Positions 49,621-61,660 of a stretch of DNA of 64,000 nt are shown piece by piece. Position 1 is the stretch's first letter. Each line of letters begins with the position of its first letter. Under the pieces are notes generated by a model. That model ran no database searches. It was not told the DNA's origin and saw only the letters and a list, made by a program, of their open reading frames with translations. The stretch is from Strix aluco (lineage: Eukaryota > Chordata > Aves > Strigiformes > Strigidae), in assembly GCF_031877795.1 (NCBI RefSeq), contig NC_133948.1, positions 13,066,948 to 13,130,947 of the forward strand, read 5' to 3'. The position numbers and the translations under genes are program-made.

Positions 49621-52519
49621 TCGCTTAAGGTTTTCTCTGCCAGGCTTTGCTCTTCAAGGGGTTTATGGGGGGGAAAGGGGGCTTTGCCTGGACCTCCAGA
49701 GCGCCGTGTTCTCCCTTTCTGCCACCAGGATGACCCCATCTGCCATGAAACATCTGTATGGCAGGGCACAGACACACAGCGGTGCTGCTGCTCAGCAGGC
49801 GCGGAGCAGGACCTTGCAGTTACTACACACCACTCTCCATTATTTTTTTTTTTAAATACATAAATTAATTCCTTGTTCCTCTATACTCTCAACAAAGCAC
49901 CACCACGGTACTGTGATCTCACATTCACGCAGGTGAAGCAGCTGCTCCATGCCAGAAAACAGCAGCTTTCCTAGAACAAACATCCAAATCCATTGGGAGT
50001 GCCGCGCATCTGCTGGGTGCAGGTTCTGCTCCTGACTAGGCGCTGCTACAAAATTAAGGGCTAAAATACAGGGTCCTGCAGTGACATTCACATGCAGGAA
50101 ATCATTAAAAACCAGGATCCCACTCCATATGAAAATGCCTCCCATTGATATTTTAGGCTAAATCTCTCATTTAGCCCATTTCTGCAACTCTAAGTCACCT
50201 AGGAAGAACTAATTAGTCTCATTGCCTCCAGCAGAGCCACGCTAAAGCTCACCTTAACAGTTGTGAGGTGCATTCCTCAAATGCACAGCTTATTGACTCA
50301 CTGACATACTATAAACACATTACCAAGGGAAAGGAAACAGAATAGGTTTTATCTAAAGGAGGGCTGAACTCTAAAACACCGCAGCACTTTTTCAAACTCG
50401 CTGAACCGGGCGTTCAGCTGCCAAGAGGAGCACCAGGTCACACTCTTTGTTCTGAAAAGAATTGTAATAATGCAGCGTACGCACTTTGCTTTCCTGTAGT
50501 TCACCCCAAAGATCTGTTTGCCCTGACTGACAATTTTTAACTCGGAACACCCATGCAAACTATGTCCGATACCTTTTTACATAAGTAAATATTACCTTTT
50601 ACAGGAGATGAGGCTGAGACACAGCTAAAAGTCAACACTACGGAGAGCAGTTCCGAGCTCAGTGTCCCATTTGAGAGCATCTGACTTGGCGCATGGGAGA
50701 CACAATGCCAGAGCTGCTCGCCACCTCTCCGTTGCCAAGTAATGAGGGGTGCTACGGGTTATCTGCATCTTGGAAAGCAAGCCTTCCACCTTTCTCCTTA
50801 CTCCGGGCAGCAGTAGCTGGCAGGGCTGCCTGTGGGCACAAGGCAAACAGGAAAGGGTGTGGCGGTGGCTGCCACATCGCATGAGCTGACTGGGTGCCCA
50901 CGGGTTTGTCCTCTCCCCGTGGACTTGCACCTGGCTTGAGTTGTTTAAATAACTTTTCCAAAGTCATACAGTCGCAGAGTTAAAAATAGAGCTGGGACCA
51001 GCTAAAGCCCTTTCTCAGAACTAATCAGAGCCCCTTTAAAGCTTTATAAACACTATTATCCCCCATTCTTCCCCATTTCCTGTCTGCACCTCTTGCATCT
51101 GTCCACATATTTGGCCCACCAGCTCCTCTGCGAGCCGGGTTCATACCGCTGTGGATAGCAAAGTAGTTGCAAGTGTGCCTGAACTAAGGCTGCCCTTCCA
51201 AGGTTAATTTATCCTGCATTACACTGCCTCAGCACTTTCTGCTGGAAGCCGATTTATCCTTTAAGAGCAGCCTGTCTTTCACACATCACACAAAGGGCAG
51301 GTGCATTTACTAATATGAGGGCACACAAGAGCCCTTTGAACAGGAGCTGTGTGCAGCCAATGGGTAAGAAGCTGCATACAGCTGCTGATGCAAAATTTTT
51401 TAGCTCATTCTGTGGTCAAAACTGGAATCTCACTTGCTGTTGCTCCCTCTGTACTAATTCCTCATGTTTAATATTAGCCTTCTGGAGACACCCTCTACTG
51501 TCATCTCTCAGGCATTCAGTGGGAACCCAAGGGAGGAGGTTCAGCTTTAAGGAATGCCATGTTCCTCTTACAAATGGAGAAACGTAACTGTCTACACCCC
51601 AAGGAGCTATCAGGGAAAGTTTAAAATTCTCTGTCAAGCTATTGTTCTTGGCTTGTTTTCACCAAAGCTGTTTTTCTCATCACAACTCATTTATTGTTTT
51701 ATATACATTCCCTCAGTTTGAAGAAAAATTTCTTCCTCCTTTGTCAACATCAGCTATTCAGAGTAGCTGTCACAGAAGTCATGGTCACTATGTTTTTCTT
51801 TCCATTTGGAAGAAATTGAGAAAAAAAAGTTATGAAGCTCAGCTTATAAACAGAGATCACGGCAACTCATTTATTGTATGAGTTAGATGACTGCTATGAG
51901 AAAACCTGTAATATAGTACCTTGGCCTTTGAAGGACAGAATGCATACCAACACCCTTAGCCTCGAACACATGGCTTTCAAGTTTCTGTACCTTTATTTTC
52001 AAAGGGCTGTATGATAATGGTCCTAGAAGAAAGGCCAGGAGGAGAATAGCTGTCAGAAACAAGTTAGTAGAATAAGGTTGCATGAAGTACTGGCAGAAGA
52101 TAAAGCTCTGCTTCTTCAGTTTTGTTTAGCAAAAAGGTAATTAAAAAAACCCTATCAAAAAATAAGCCCCTGTGAGCCTCTACAGGGGTAAAGGGTGTTT
52201 GCCTCTATATTCTGAGGCTGTAGGGAACCACAAAGTGTGGCAGAAACTGCATGAAATCACCTTACCCTGTCTCTGCTCTGAGCTCTTCCTAATCCAGTCC
52301 TCTTAACCACCGCTAAATCTCCTTCTCCTTCGAGGCCTTTCCTTCTTAAGGCACACCACCGTTAAGCCAGACCTTCTCTTTTTTTGGTTACTAGGAATCT
52401 CCTCCTGCTATGACCTGCCGCAGAGCACGCAGTCAGTGTCCAGGCTCCCCCAACCCTCACAGCCAGGTCCTTGAAGACTCAGAGCTGCTTTTTTACTGCG
52501 CCCTCACACGCCTGAGGCT
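49621..52519. other. Spacer between the two CpG islands
   Basis: 2.9 kb without coding exons or clear regulatory islands. It holds two patches resembling an old MIR-type SINE in minus orientation (50596-50636 and 50940-51005). Otherwise nothing recognised. Confidence 0.7.
50940..51005 (-). mobile_element. Degraded MIR-like SINE remnant
   Basis: Reads AACTTTTCCAAAGTCATACA then GTCGCAGAGTT...GAGCTGGGACCAG. This resembles the reverse complement of the MIR core (acttgcccaaggtcacacagc...gcagagctgggat). A related patch (GATGAGGCTGAGACACAGCT) lies at 50609-50628. Old and divergent. Confidence 0.4.
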
Positions 52520-52529
52520 ACTGCAGGCC

Positions 52530-53560
52530 CGGCCCCGCACCCACCTGAGGCCGCTATAGGCCCCGACTGCCCCCCTCACCCACCTGAGCCCGCTGTGGGC
52601 CCCAACACTGCCCACCCCAGGCCCTTTGGCAGAGGAGCGCACTCCACTTCCGAGGGGCGGCCCCACCCCGCCGTTAACGGCGGCCGCCGGCCTGGGACGT
52701 CCCTGAGCACCCGCTCCCGGCGGGACCGCGCAGGCGGCTGAATCGAGCGCCGATGCTTCAGGGGGTGCGATCGATGAGGCAGCGCCGCTCCGCTACCTGG
52801 CCTAAGCCGCCAGGCTGAGTAGCCGATGCCTGCTTCTTCTCGCCCTCCCTCCCGCCCGCCCGTGGCGGGCAGGCTGTGGAGCCGATCGCCGAGCGGCCGC
52901 GCGATTGGCCGCGCCTGGCAGGGGGAGCCGCACCTCGGGCGGCGGCGGGGCCGTGGCAGGAAGCGGCGGGGACGGGGACGGGCCGGCGGACACCCTCCTT
53001 CCCTCCTCCCGCCTCCCTCCCGGGCGCCGCGGACGTGGCCCGCTGCCGCCGGCCGGCACCAGGTGAGGCGCGGCAGTGGGAGCCGCGGCCGTGAGGCGAG
53101 GTGGCGGCAGGCACCGGCTGAGGGGGTGCGCGCGCGCTGGCTTCGCCTCTGACAGGCGGGTCCCGCCGGGGCGGACAGGAGGGCAGCGCCGGGCTTGGCA
53201 GCAATTTTGGGGGCTAAAAAAAGCACTTTGTCGCTGCCCCGGTGGCGCGGGGCGCTCGCTGCCTGGCCGGGACGGGGGGGGATGTGTCCCGGGGACGCCT
53301 CAGGGCGAAGCTCCCCAGGGGCGCACCCGCGGCGGGGCCCGCCCGCCCGCTCCCCCGGAGCTGCTCGGGGCCGGGATAGCTGCCTCGGGGCTTCGAGAAA
53401 AGGGGGTGTTGGGGGTTGTGCGAGCCCCCCGGCCAGCTGCGCTCGCCCTGAGGCGGCTGTGGTGCTGGAAATGCCCGCTGAGGGGGCAGGGGGTGGCGGG
53501 GGATCAGCTTCCCAGCAGCTCGTGGTGTTTTTTGTAGGATTTCTGACACGCAGCTCCCTT
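52530..53560 (+). promoter_or_regulatory. TAOK3: CpG island, probable divergent TAOK3 promoter
   Basis: About 1 kb of very GC- and CpG-rich DNA with an inverted CCAAT box (ATTGG at 52904-52908) and no TATA box. In mammals TAOK3 lies head-to-head with SUDS3 a few kb away, and the orientation and spacing here fit that. The assignment rests on gene order only: no TAOK3 coding sequence is in the window. Confidence 0.65.
52910..53062 (+). other. TAOK3: Predicted non-coding first exon of TAOK3 (3' boundary only)
   Basis: GGCACCAG|GTGAGGCG at 53062/53063 is a near-ideal splice donor inside the island, on the strand expected for TAOK3. The 5' end is a guess placed just after the CCAAT box. The kinase's conserved start (MRKGVL) is not seen in the window, so this exon would be 5' UTR. 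TAOK3 is a STE20-family kinase acting in p38/JNK signalling. Confidence 0.4.
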
Positions 53561-56500
53561 GCGTGGTGAGCTGTCCCGAGTTTGCTGGCCGTGCTCGAGA
53601 AGCTCTGTGGGAAGTTAGAGCTACAGGACAGCAGCTGCGGCGCATCCCAGTAACTTGTGCGGAGGGGGATATGCCTCCGCAGGAGAGTGAAGAGAGGAGG
53701 GAAAGCGACTGCGTTTCCTTCACCTGCAAGCTAGGGACACTGTCGCAGCTCGGATAAACGGCGTTTGTCCATTCAGATTACTCCTCAGATCTGTTTCTGA
53801 GCAAGTAATTTGAACGGCATTAGTATTGGCCTAGTGAAATTCAAGTGAAAAGGGGAGCTTGGTTACTGTCAGCTTTCTTTAAACTGAGTTGGAAGTAATT
53901 ACGTAGGTCTGAGCAGATGTATCTGTCCTTTTAATGACATCAAGAAATGATTTACTGTAGGTGCTGAATGTCATCTAGCAGTATTCATATTTGCGTGGGA
54001 AGGCGAAAGAAGGAGGACACTAGGCAAGTATGAAGCCCTTAGAATTTTGTTTTATATATATCTCCTTGTGTCTTCCCCTCCCCCCCTTTTTTTTTTTCTT
54101 CCAGGAATGTAAGTGGAATTAATTCCATAATCCTATATGATACTTCTAAAATTTAGTAGCCGCTGTGTTGCCTTGGTAGCATTCAGGCCCTAGGTCACTT
54201 ACTCAGCCTGGGTAGGATTGAGCAGCTTGGTGCTGGATTTGCTGTCCACAACCAGGGTGCCCTCCTCAGGGTTGTGCTCCGGCAGTTGAGCGCTGATCCC
54301 GTAGGTGTGTGGAGTCCTTGGGCTCAGCACACGGTCTAGTGGCAGCTGCCATGTTTGTTTAAAAACAGCAAAACAGGTGGTGCTGGTATGGCCTCCCTGC
54401 TGTGCCGAACCCTCCTAGCAGGAGGACTTGCCCAGGCTGTGGGAGAGCTGCGCTCTGTTCCGCTTTCTGTCCTGGAGGATTTCAAATCACATTGCCTGCC
54501 TTATGGGATAGTGGTGCAAGTAAGAAGATGAAAGCAGTTCAGGGTTATGGATCGATGGGGGACATTCCTCACCTCTCCTGCGGAAGCTGTTCTGCAGTAC
54601 ACAACGTGATTAAAAGTTAACTGGGTAAGAGCGCAGCAGGGGTATGGGACTGTTGACTGCAGTTTATGGTGCTCGTGTTTGGGTGAGGATAAGTGGGCTC
54701 CAGTCTGTTCTCCAAGGTCTGCTTACGTATTTTCAACAAATTTTTAGAATGCTACAATGCTTAGAGTGATATAGCTCATTTTGCTAGTGGTCATTAGTTT
54801 AATGTATCTTGTACTAGATTTATGAGAGTACCTGTGTTGGTATTTCTACATTGATAATGGATTGTTTGTGGACAGAAATAATACACCATGCTTGTTCCTC
54901 TCTTTTTATGTCTTTAAAACCATATTACTTCTGGCAGCTAGCTAATTCTGAGTTCTCAGGGAGTAATGTAACAATGTAGGGACTGTTTTAAATGTAAATA
55001 CCTGTTCACAAACTCTCTTTTAGCATTGAAATTCATACAAATATCTGCCAATTCTTTTATGCACTCACAGCGAGGCTGTAGACTGTTCATATCTACATTA
55101 ATGTATATTTTTTTCAGGTTTTGTCAAATCAAGATTTCTTACTTACCCGGTAACTCATCATATAACTTCCTCTGACATCTGATTTCAGGAAAACTTGAGC
55201 TAGGTTGTTTCCATCTTCCTTCCCAATACGAGGGTTTCCAGATTGCAGACTTAATTGTTCTGTACGTGTGTTACAGTGACTCTCTGTATGTACTTCCCTT
55301 TTGCTTTGTTACATTTATTATCTGTTAAGAAGGCTCCTGCAAGTCAAAACTTTTAAAGATGAGATATTTTTACTTATGTGTATTCTAAATATGGATCCTG
55401 TATCAGCAGGCTTTTGCTGTTAAATTTATTTTTCGTAATGTGTTGCAGAATGGGGTGGTCTTTCAACAGAACTGGGCTCTGGCCCTTCCAACTATTCAGC
55501 TCTCTTGCCTGTAAGAGAAAACCCTGTTTTTATGTAGCTAGCCTGGAGTTTGCTGGGCTGACACAGGCTGCTCAGGAAACTGTGTGGCTGGGGAGGAGAG
55601 GGGTAGCAGTGTTAGTGAAGTTTGCTGCAAAAAGGATGGAATCAGTGAGTTTGGACCTGAAACACAGACGAGTTGTTTTCTCCATTTACAGGTTTTTCTT
55701 CCAGGTTGTTCTGCAGCCTCCTGAAATGCTGCAACATTCCAGTTGTGAGAAGTGGCAGGGAGGAAGTGTTTGTGAAACACTTTCAATTTTATTTGTTGGT
55801 TTTACAGGAAAAAAACTTAGTGTCGAAGGCTAATGTTTTTAAATAGAAAGCAGACCTTTTGTTTTAAGACAGAGTTCAGATTCTTTTCACAGAACCTCTC
55901 TATGGTTCAGTCACAGTATTTACAGCAAGCTGAGCTTGATAACAGTTCAATTTTGGTATCAAAGGTATTAAAGAAGTAGATTTTTATAAAATTCAGCACA
56001 TGCTTATCTTTTTTTTAATAGATCTGCTTTTACACAACAGGGAAAAAAATCAAAGTAGTAAACCCAAAAGAGTGTTTTATTTTATGCTTATTATTTTCAA
56101 ACTACTTCCTTATTTGAAGGCCATTGATTAAACCAGAATGATTTGATTGCCTTTGGCTTAGTGCTGTGTAATAAACGTTATGCAATTGCATTGCACCTGC
56201 TTGTTCATTAGTTCTTTCAAGGGTAGCTCAGTGAATTTTCCTGACACTGTCTTGTTATCGCTTTCTGAAATCACTATAGTAGGTTTATTTTAATTTATTG
56301 AATGAAACATATTTTAGAAAGTATTGATCTGATAAATCTAGGGTTCCTTAGATATTTTGGGCAAAACTCTCTTCCTATTTTTACATAGGTAGCACACATT
56401 CTGACTTTTCATTTTGACCTGCTGGCTGTATTACAGCACACGAAGCACGATCGTATGGTGTGCACCACTTAAAATCATCATTGGTATTGCATGCCAGGAA

Positions 56501-57957
56501 CTGTAATCTATGTGAACCTCAGTTCCTAATTAATGAGGAGGAAAGTTGAAATAGAAATTAAAGTAAATTAATTGGGTGTGGTCATCCATCTCCTGAGCTA
56601 CTGAAGGATGTTGGAAATCTGAGTGCCCTCCTAGTTATTTATGATACTGTGGTGGCTTCTGTTGAATCTTTATAAAGCCCCACTTCACAGTGTTAAAGGG
56701 CAATGCTTCTAACATGACATGTTGTCCTTATTCTGTAGAATATAGAAAATTCTGTTTAATATATTTAAATAGCCTCATGGGTATTTAATTTTTATTTCAT
56801 GTTGGAAATGTGAAAAATACATGTTTGTAAAGATCAGTAGGTTTTGCCCTCAGATTGAAGAAACCTGGAGTACTGTTAGTATTTTTTTTTTTTTTTAAAG
56901 AAGTTGTGTAAGTGAATTCGAAGAAATTGTTGAACTCAGATTGTCTAGGTGGCTTGGGTAAGCTGCTTCTTATTGAGGATGGCTAAGAGTGCGTTCGATT
57001 TGAGCAGTTTGGAAGTTTTCTTGTTTATAAACTCATCCTTGTGTTTGTGTTGTCTTACTGGACTTTCCCTTTGTGTAAGAAATTGTTAGTTTAATTTGTA
57101 AGGGCAGGGAAATTTCAAATTTAATATAGGGAGCTTACAAAACAAGTTTGTCTGAGTTGTTAATGAAGTAAAGCACTTATGCCCTTGAACAGGTAATAGC
57201 TTGATGTTGATGTAATTACTATTTTTTTTTCCCCACCCTGAATATTAGGTCAAAATGGACTCTGGTTTGTTTCGAATTTAATGAACCCAATAGTTATGTG
57301 GGAACGCGCAGTTGCATGCCTTCCTACTTAGCTACAAAAGACTTTCAAATAAGGTCGTTCTCACAGTTTGTTCAGTGTATTAATTTCAGACAGTCTTTCT
57401 GAATATTAGTGTAATTAGGCATGGTTGGATCGTGGGGGTTAGTTGGGCAAAGTTAGGGAATGCATCTCATTCAGATGAACTGATCTTCATCAGGTGGCCT
57501 TTAAAGTTTTTGACTAGTGAATTCCTCCCTATGTGCATTGCATTCTGCTGTTACTCTCTTAGTTGTGATACTGGAGTATCTGAGAGACCAAGTAATTCCT
57601 CAGAAGAAGGGCAAATGGTGACCTTGTTTTCAAGCCTTCATGACTTTGCTTGGGTACAAACATTTTTTATGCTGCAGGTTGCACTGTCTTTGGGAAGAGG
57701 AAGAAAGCTCTTTGTACCTAACCTAAGAAGTTGTCACTTTAAGAGGGGAGATGTTAACCCCAAAGTCCTGGATAAACTCCCATCTAGGAAACTGTACACT
57801 GCCTACTGCATTTCCCTAAATGCCTAAAATGCATACATGGGTTTGTTTTGGTTTTTTACTTTTCTCACAAACTACTCTGCAGAATTACTGTGATGCCGAA
57901 CACGGCAGATGCCATGTTCCAGAGTAACTGCTTTTCAGCACTGGGAGGAATGAATCT

Positions 57958-57973
57958 TGTATGTATGTATGTA
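57958..57973. repeat. TGTA microsatellite
   Basis: About four TGTA units in a row. Likely length-polymorphic. Confidence 0.7.
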
Positions 57974-60900
57974 TTTTCACATATGTTAAGCAGTTTAGGA
58001 TGAAAGGTGTTATGACTACCAGATACTATTATCATTTTATAAGCAAGATGTCTTTATTAGATTGGAATCGATGAATGTGTGCCAAATTTTGTGCATAGTG
58101 AGTGTTTCTGGAGAGATGCAAATAGTGTGCTCACTTCCTACATTAAAACTCTTTTTTTTTTTTTTTTCCCCCTTAATTTTAAATAAGTGATCTGCAATTC
58201 TGTTGCACAGAATCTGGCATAAAATTGAGCAGATTTATTTAGGGTTGCCCTTGAACATTGTGTTTAAGCCAGATTTACAAGAATATAGTCACTGATGATT
58301 CATGTTGAGATGATGTTTTTCTTCCTTGTAATGGAACATATGGGACTACGTAGCATATGGTACCACTGAAAATTGTTAAACGCAGAGCACTGATTTATTA
58401 CACAGCAAAAAGAGTTTGAATTTTTAGTCTAACGCTGAGCAGAAAGCTTTGTAAACAGCTCTGGCTGCTGGTTCGTATTGGATGCACTACTGTGTTGTAG
58501 TGGTAAATTTTCAAAGAATTCTTTTAAATGAAGACAGCATTCTTCCAAAAGTTGTGTATTTGCCTATTGCACTGGAGTGAATATATGAACTTGCTGGATG
58601 TTGCATTAAAAGAGATGGGATTATTTTTTTTAAAAGACTGTCTGAAACAGCTTTGAATGTATTGCCTCGGCCCCTCTGCCTTCAGAGTTCACCTAGCCTT
58701 TTACCCATCCAGAGGGATGTTTATTTTCTTATGGTTCAGTCTTACTCTATGGGATGACAACTTAAAAACTGAAATCCTTTCTGTCTTACATGGGAAGTAG
58801 AGGTATTAAGAATGTGTAAATATATAGTTTTCTTCCAGTCTTACTAGGCAAAACATCTTCCTTCTGTGGTTTTTTTTTTTTACCTTTGTATGACTTCTAG
58901 AGGGTTTTTTTGGTGAGGCAGGTGGGGGAAGAAAACATACACCTTGATCCTTCCAGTACTAAAGTATACTAAAGTGCAGTTACAGAGAACATAAATTCCA
59001 GTTGTGTATTTCCTTGTGCTCTCCTGCATTCCTTAACTATTCATTTTTTAGATTATAATAATCTCTTGAGAGCAGGCATCACTTCTGCTGTGGCTTTGTA
59101 GGTCTTACTGCAGTGTAACTGAAGCTCAAAGGTACTGTAGTAATATAGATAATAAATAGTTGGTCATTGATTAAGGTTTTTCAAAAATGACTTAAGCAAT
59201 AAGCAGGAACTTTCATTTAAACCTTAGAACGGTGTTTGTGTTTGTCTTTTTTTCTAATGAAAAACTTGACTCTATTTGTAAACATTAAACTACTGGTTAA
59301 AACAGACTTTATGCCAAATTTGGTCCTGCTTTTGTTAGGCCAAAGATACATAATATCTGTAGGAAAGATTGTATGTACTCTCTCAACTTTGTAAATTTTT
59401 TGCATAAAAATCAGATGAGTCTTATTTACTACTTACTTGATTTATGACAATCTGCCTCTCAGTTCAGGGTTTCTTGTGTGCTTCTTTCTCCTCATTTTGA
59501 TGGGTTCAGGTAAAGTTTAAGTACGCTGTATCCTTAAGAAGAAAAAAAAAATTTGACATCATTAAAAACTGATGTTATTTAATAAAAGGAAGTAGTATCC
59601 ATCATTGAGGGAATTAACTAATGACCTCTTGTTACCATCGCCTTCAGGATCTTAGATCCTCCCTTCGCTTGCCTCATTCTTAGTCATAGATTGGAAAAGG
59701 AAAACAGGCTTTTTTTTTTTCCTCCTCCCAACTCTTAAGCAGTTTCTCAACTTCAGATGAACTGATCGTTGACCTAAACCATATGAATAAACTGAAGTCA
59801 AGAAAATACTCCCTTTCCACTTGCAGGACATACTACTGTTATTAAAACTTACATAGCATGTCAATTAACTCTAGTTCCCAGTTTTAACATGTACATAGAA
59901 TATTTTAAAAAAAGTATTAGCCTCAAACGAATTTTAATTTATAACATTATTAATCTTAACATTGGTTGTGGTTTCAGTTTTAACTCTAAGCTCCTTTCAA
60001 AAGAGGGGAAAAACATTTCTTATCTGGAAAGTATGCGAGTGGCAGAGCAGATAAGATAATTGAGACCTAAATGTGAGCTGGGATGGAAACAGTCTCTGTT
60101 AAGAGTCAGGTCTCATCCTCTTTGCCACAGTCAGGCGGTGCTTTAATGCATACTAATGCAATGAGTTTTGTCATCCTGGGGAGAAGGCAGTGAATGTTGA
60201 CTCTGCTGCTCCTTTTGCATTAAGAGGCATGAGCCTTTAGCTGAGGTGTTAGAGGCTCATGTTTTCATAGTCATGAGTTTTTTGTCATTTGGGAAGGAGA
60301 CAGCCAAAAATAGGAGGATTTTATTGCTCTCCTGTCTGTAACCACATTTTGCTCCTAAAGTGAGGAATAGAAGTAAAAATTGTTCCAACTCGTTGTTCCA
60401 CTCAGGCAGTTGCTTCTCAAAATTTCTTGTGTGCGTTTCTGCATGATGTCTTTTCTCTGTGGAGGATCCCCACGGAAGGTAACAAGCTTTCAATTTGCAG
60501 GTGTTCAGGTGGCCCAGGTGGGTGGGAGGTAGTAGTGCAGGTATCTAAAACCAGAATAAATAGGTAACTACTGGAATTACTTTTTTACTACACAAAGTCT
60601 TATTTTTACTTTGTTTACTTTAACTCTGCTTTTGCAGTTTTCAACTTTGTATTTTAGGGTTGCCTTACCAGAAAGTATGTAATTTCAAATGAAGTTAGAC
60701 TCTGACAGAAGCAGATATGAGAGGCTTTTTTGTTACAAAATCAGTGTTGGGTTTAGTATTTTGCCTGCTACAACAGATGTTGGAAGCTGTAATCCGGGAA
60801 AGGACCTTGTTCTTCGTAGCACCATATGAACATGACATGAATCAAAATATTCCTAATTTCTGCATTTGAGAGCCGCAGAAACTGCAAAAATGTGTGACAT

Positions 60901-61464
60901 ACAGTAGGAGCAGTTCAAATCCTAAAGGCTGACTGAATATTAATTTGGACAAGTGCTCCAAATTTCAGGTGTGTAGGGGACCTTTTCTATGTTTCAGGTT
61001 TCCAGCTGTATGTTAGTGAGATTTCTGCCAGTCTGACCATGATCATTTAGTGCCTTAGAATAAAGTAACTGAAAGTTGATGACTAAGGCTTGTTGTTTAT
61101 TTTCTTTTTCCTGGCTACCTGAGTATTTTAGAACAACATTGTTTATATTTTTGAGCAGTCTTACTGTTTCTTGATATGCAGAGCCCAAACCAGCCAGAGG
61201 TGGTCAAATGAGATTGTGGTCTGATGTGTTCCACAGCTTGTACTGCATCCAGGCTCTGGAGACATCTTGTCCAGAGGGACAAGAACCCCTGTCTACTGAC
61301 ATTCAGGCTGGTGACTAGAGCCCTAGGCTACCAATGAAGCTCTGCTGGTGTTTAAGGTCAACTCCTTGCAAATATTTTAGGAAGGCTTATATTCAAATGC
61401 TATTTATAAGACCAGACTAATTTCTTTCTTCATAATGATGGCCTTTTGGCTGATGACAGGGCTG

Positions 61465-61660
61465 GAATCTGGAAGATCTGGATTCTGTATGCCACTAGTC
61501 AGCTGTGTATCCACAGGGAAGTCGTTTGCTAGCTTTTTGCCTCCGTTTTTTATCTGTATTTAAATAAAAAAAAAAAAAGAAAAGGTTGACTAATACCTGC
61601 CTCACAAGGCTATGGGAGCACAGCTAGTAGCCTCATGCTGTGAGATCTTTGGAAAACACT
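61465..61660 (+). mobile_element. Ancient MIR-type CORE-SINE
   Basis: Tracks the MIR consensus: GGATTCTGTATGCCACTAGT, then CAGCTGTGTATCC...GGGAAGTC, then GCCTCCGTTTTTTATCTGTA, then AATACCTGCCTCACAAGG, then CTGTGAGATCTTTGG (an amniote MIR tail). Interrupted by an A-run at about 61563-61578. Old element shared across amniotes; no coding role. Confidence 0.65.

Noticed and set aside
52576-53226. Minus-strand open frame of 216 codons in the second CpG island
   Set aside because: Arg/Pro/Ala-rich translation typical of GC-rich non-coding DNA. Overlaps the putative TAOK3 promoter and has no recognisable domain.
53214-53729. Minus-strand open frame of 171 codons
   Set aside because: Same cause: CpG-island composition, no family similarity.
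57432-57827. Plus-strand open frame of 131 codons in the putative TAOK3 intron
   Set aside because: No recognisable domain and no good splice boundaries; probably chance.
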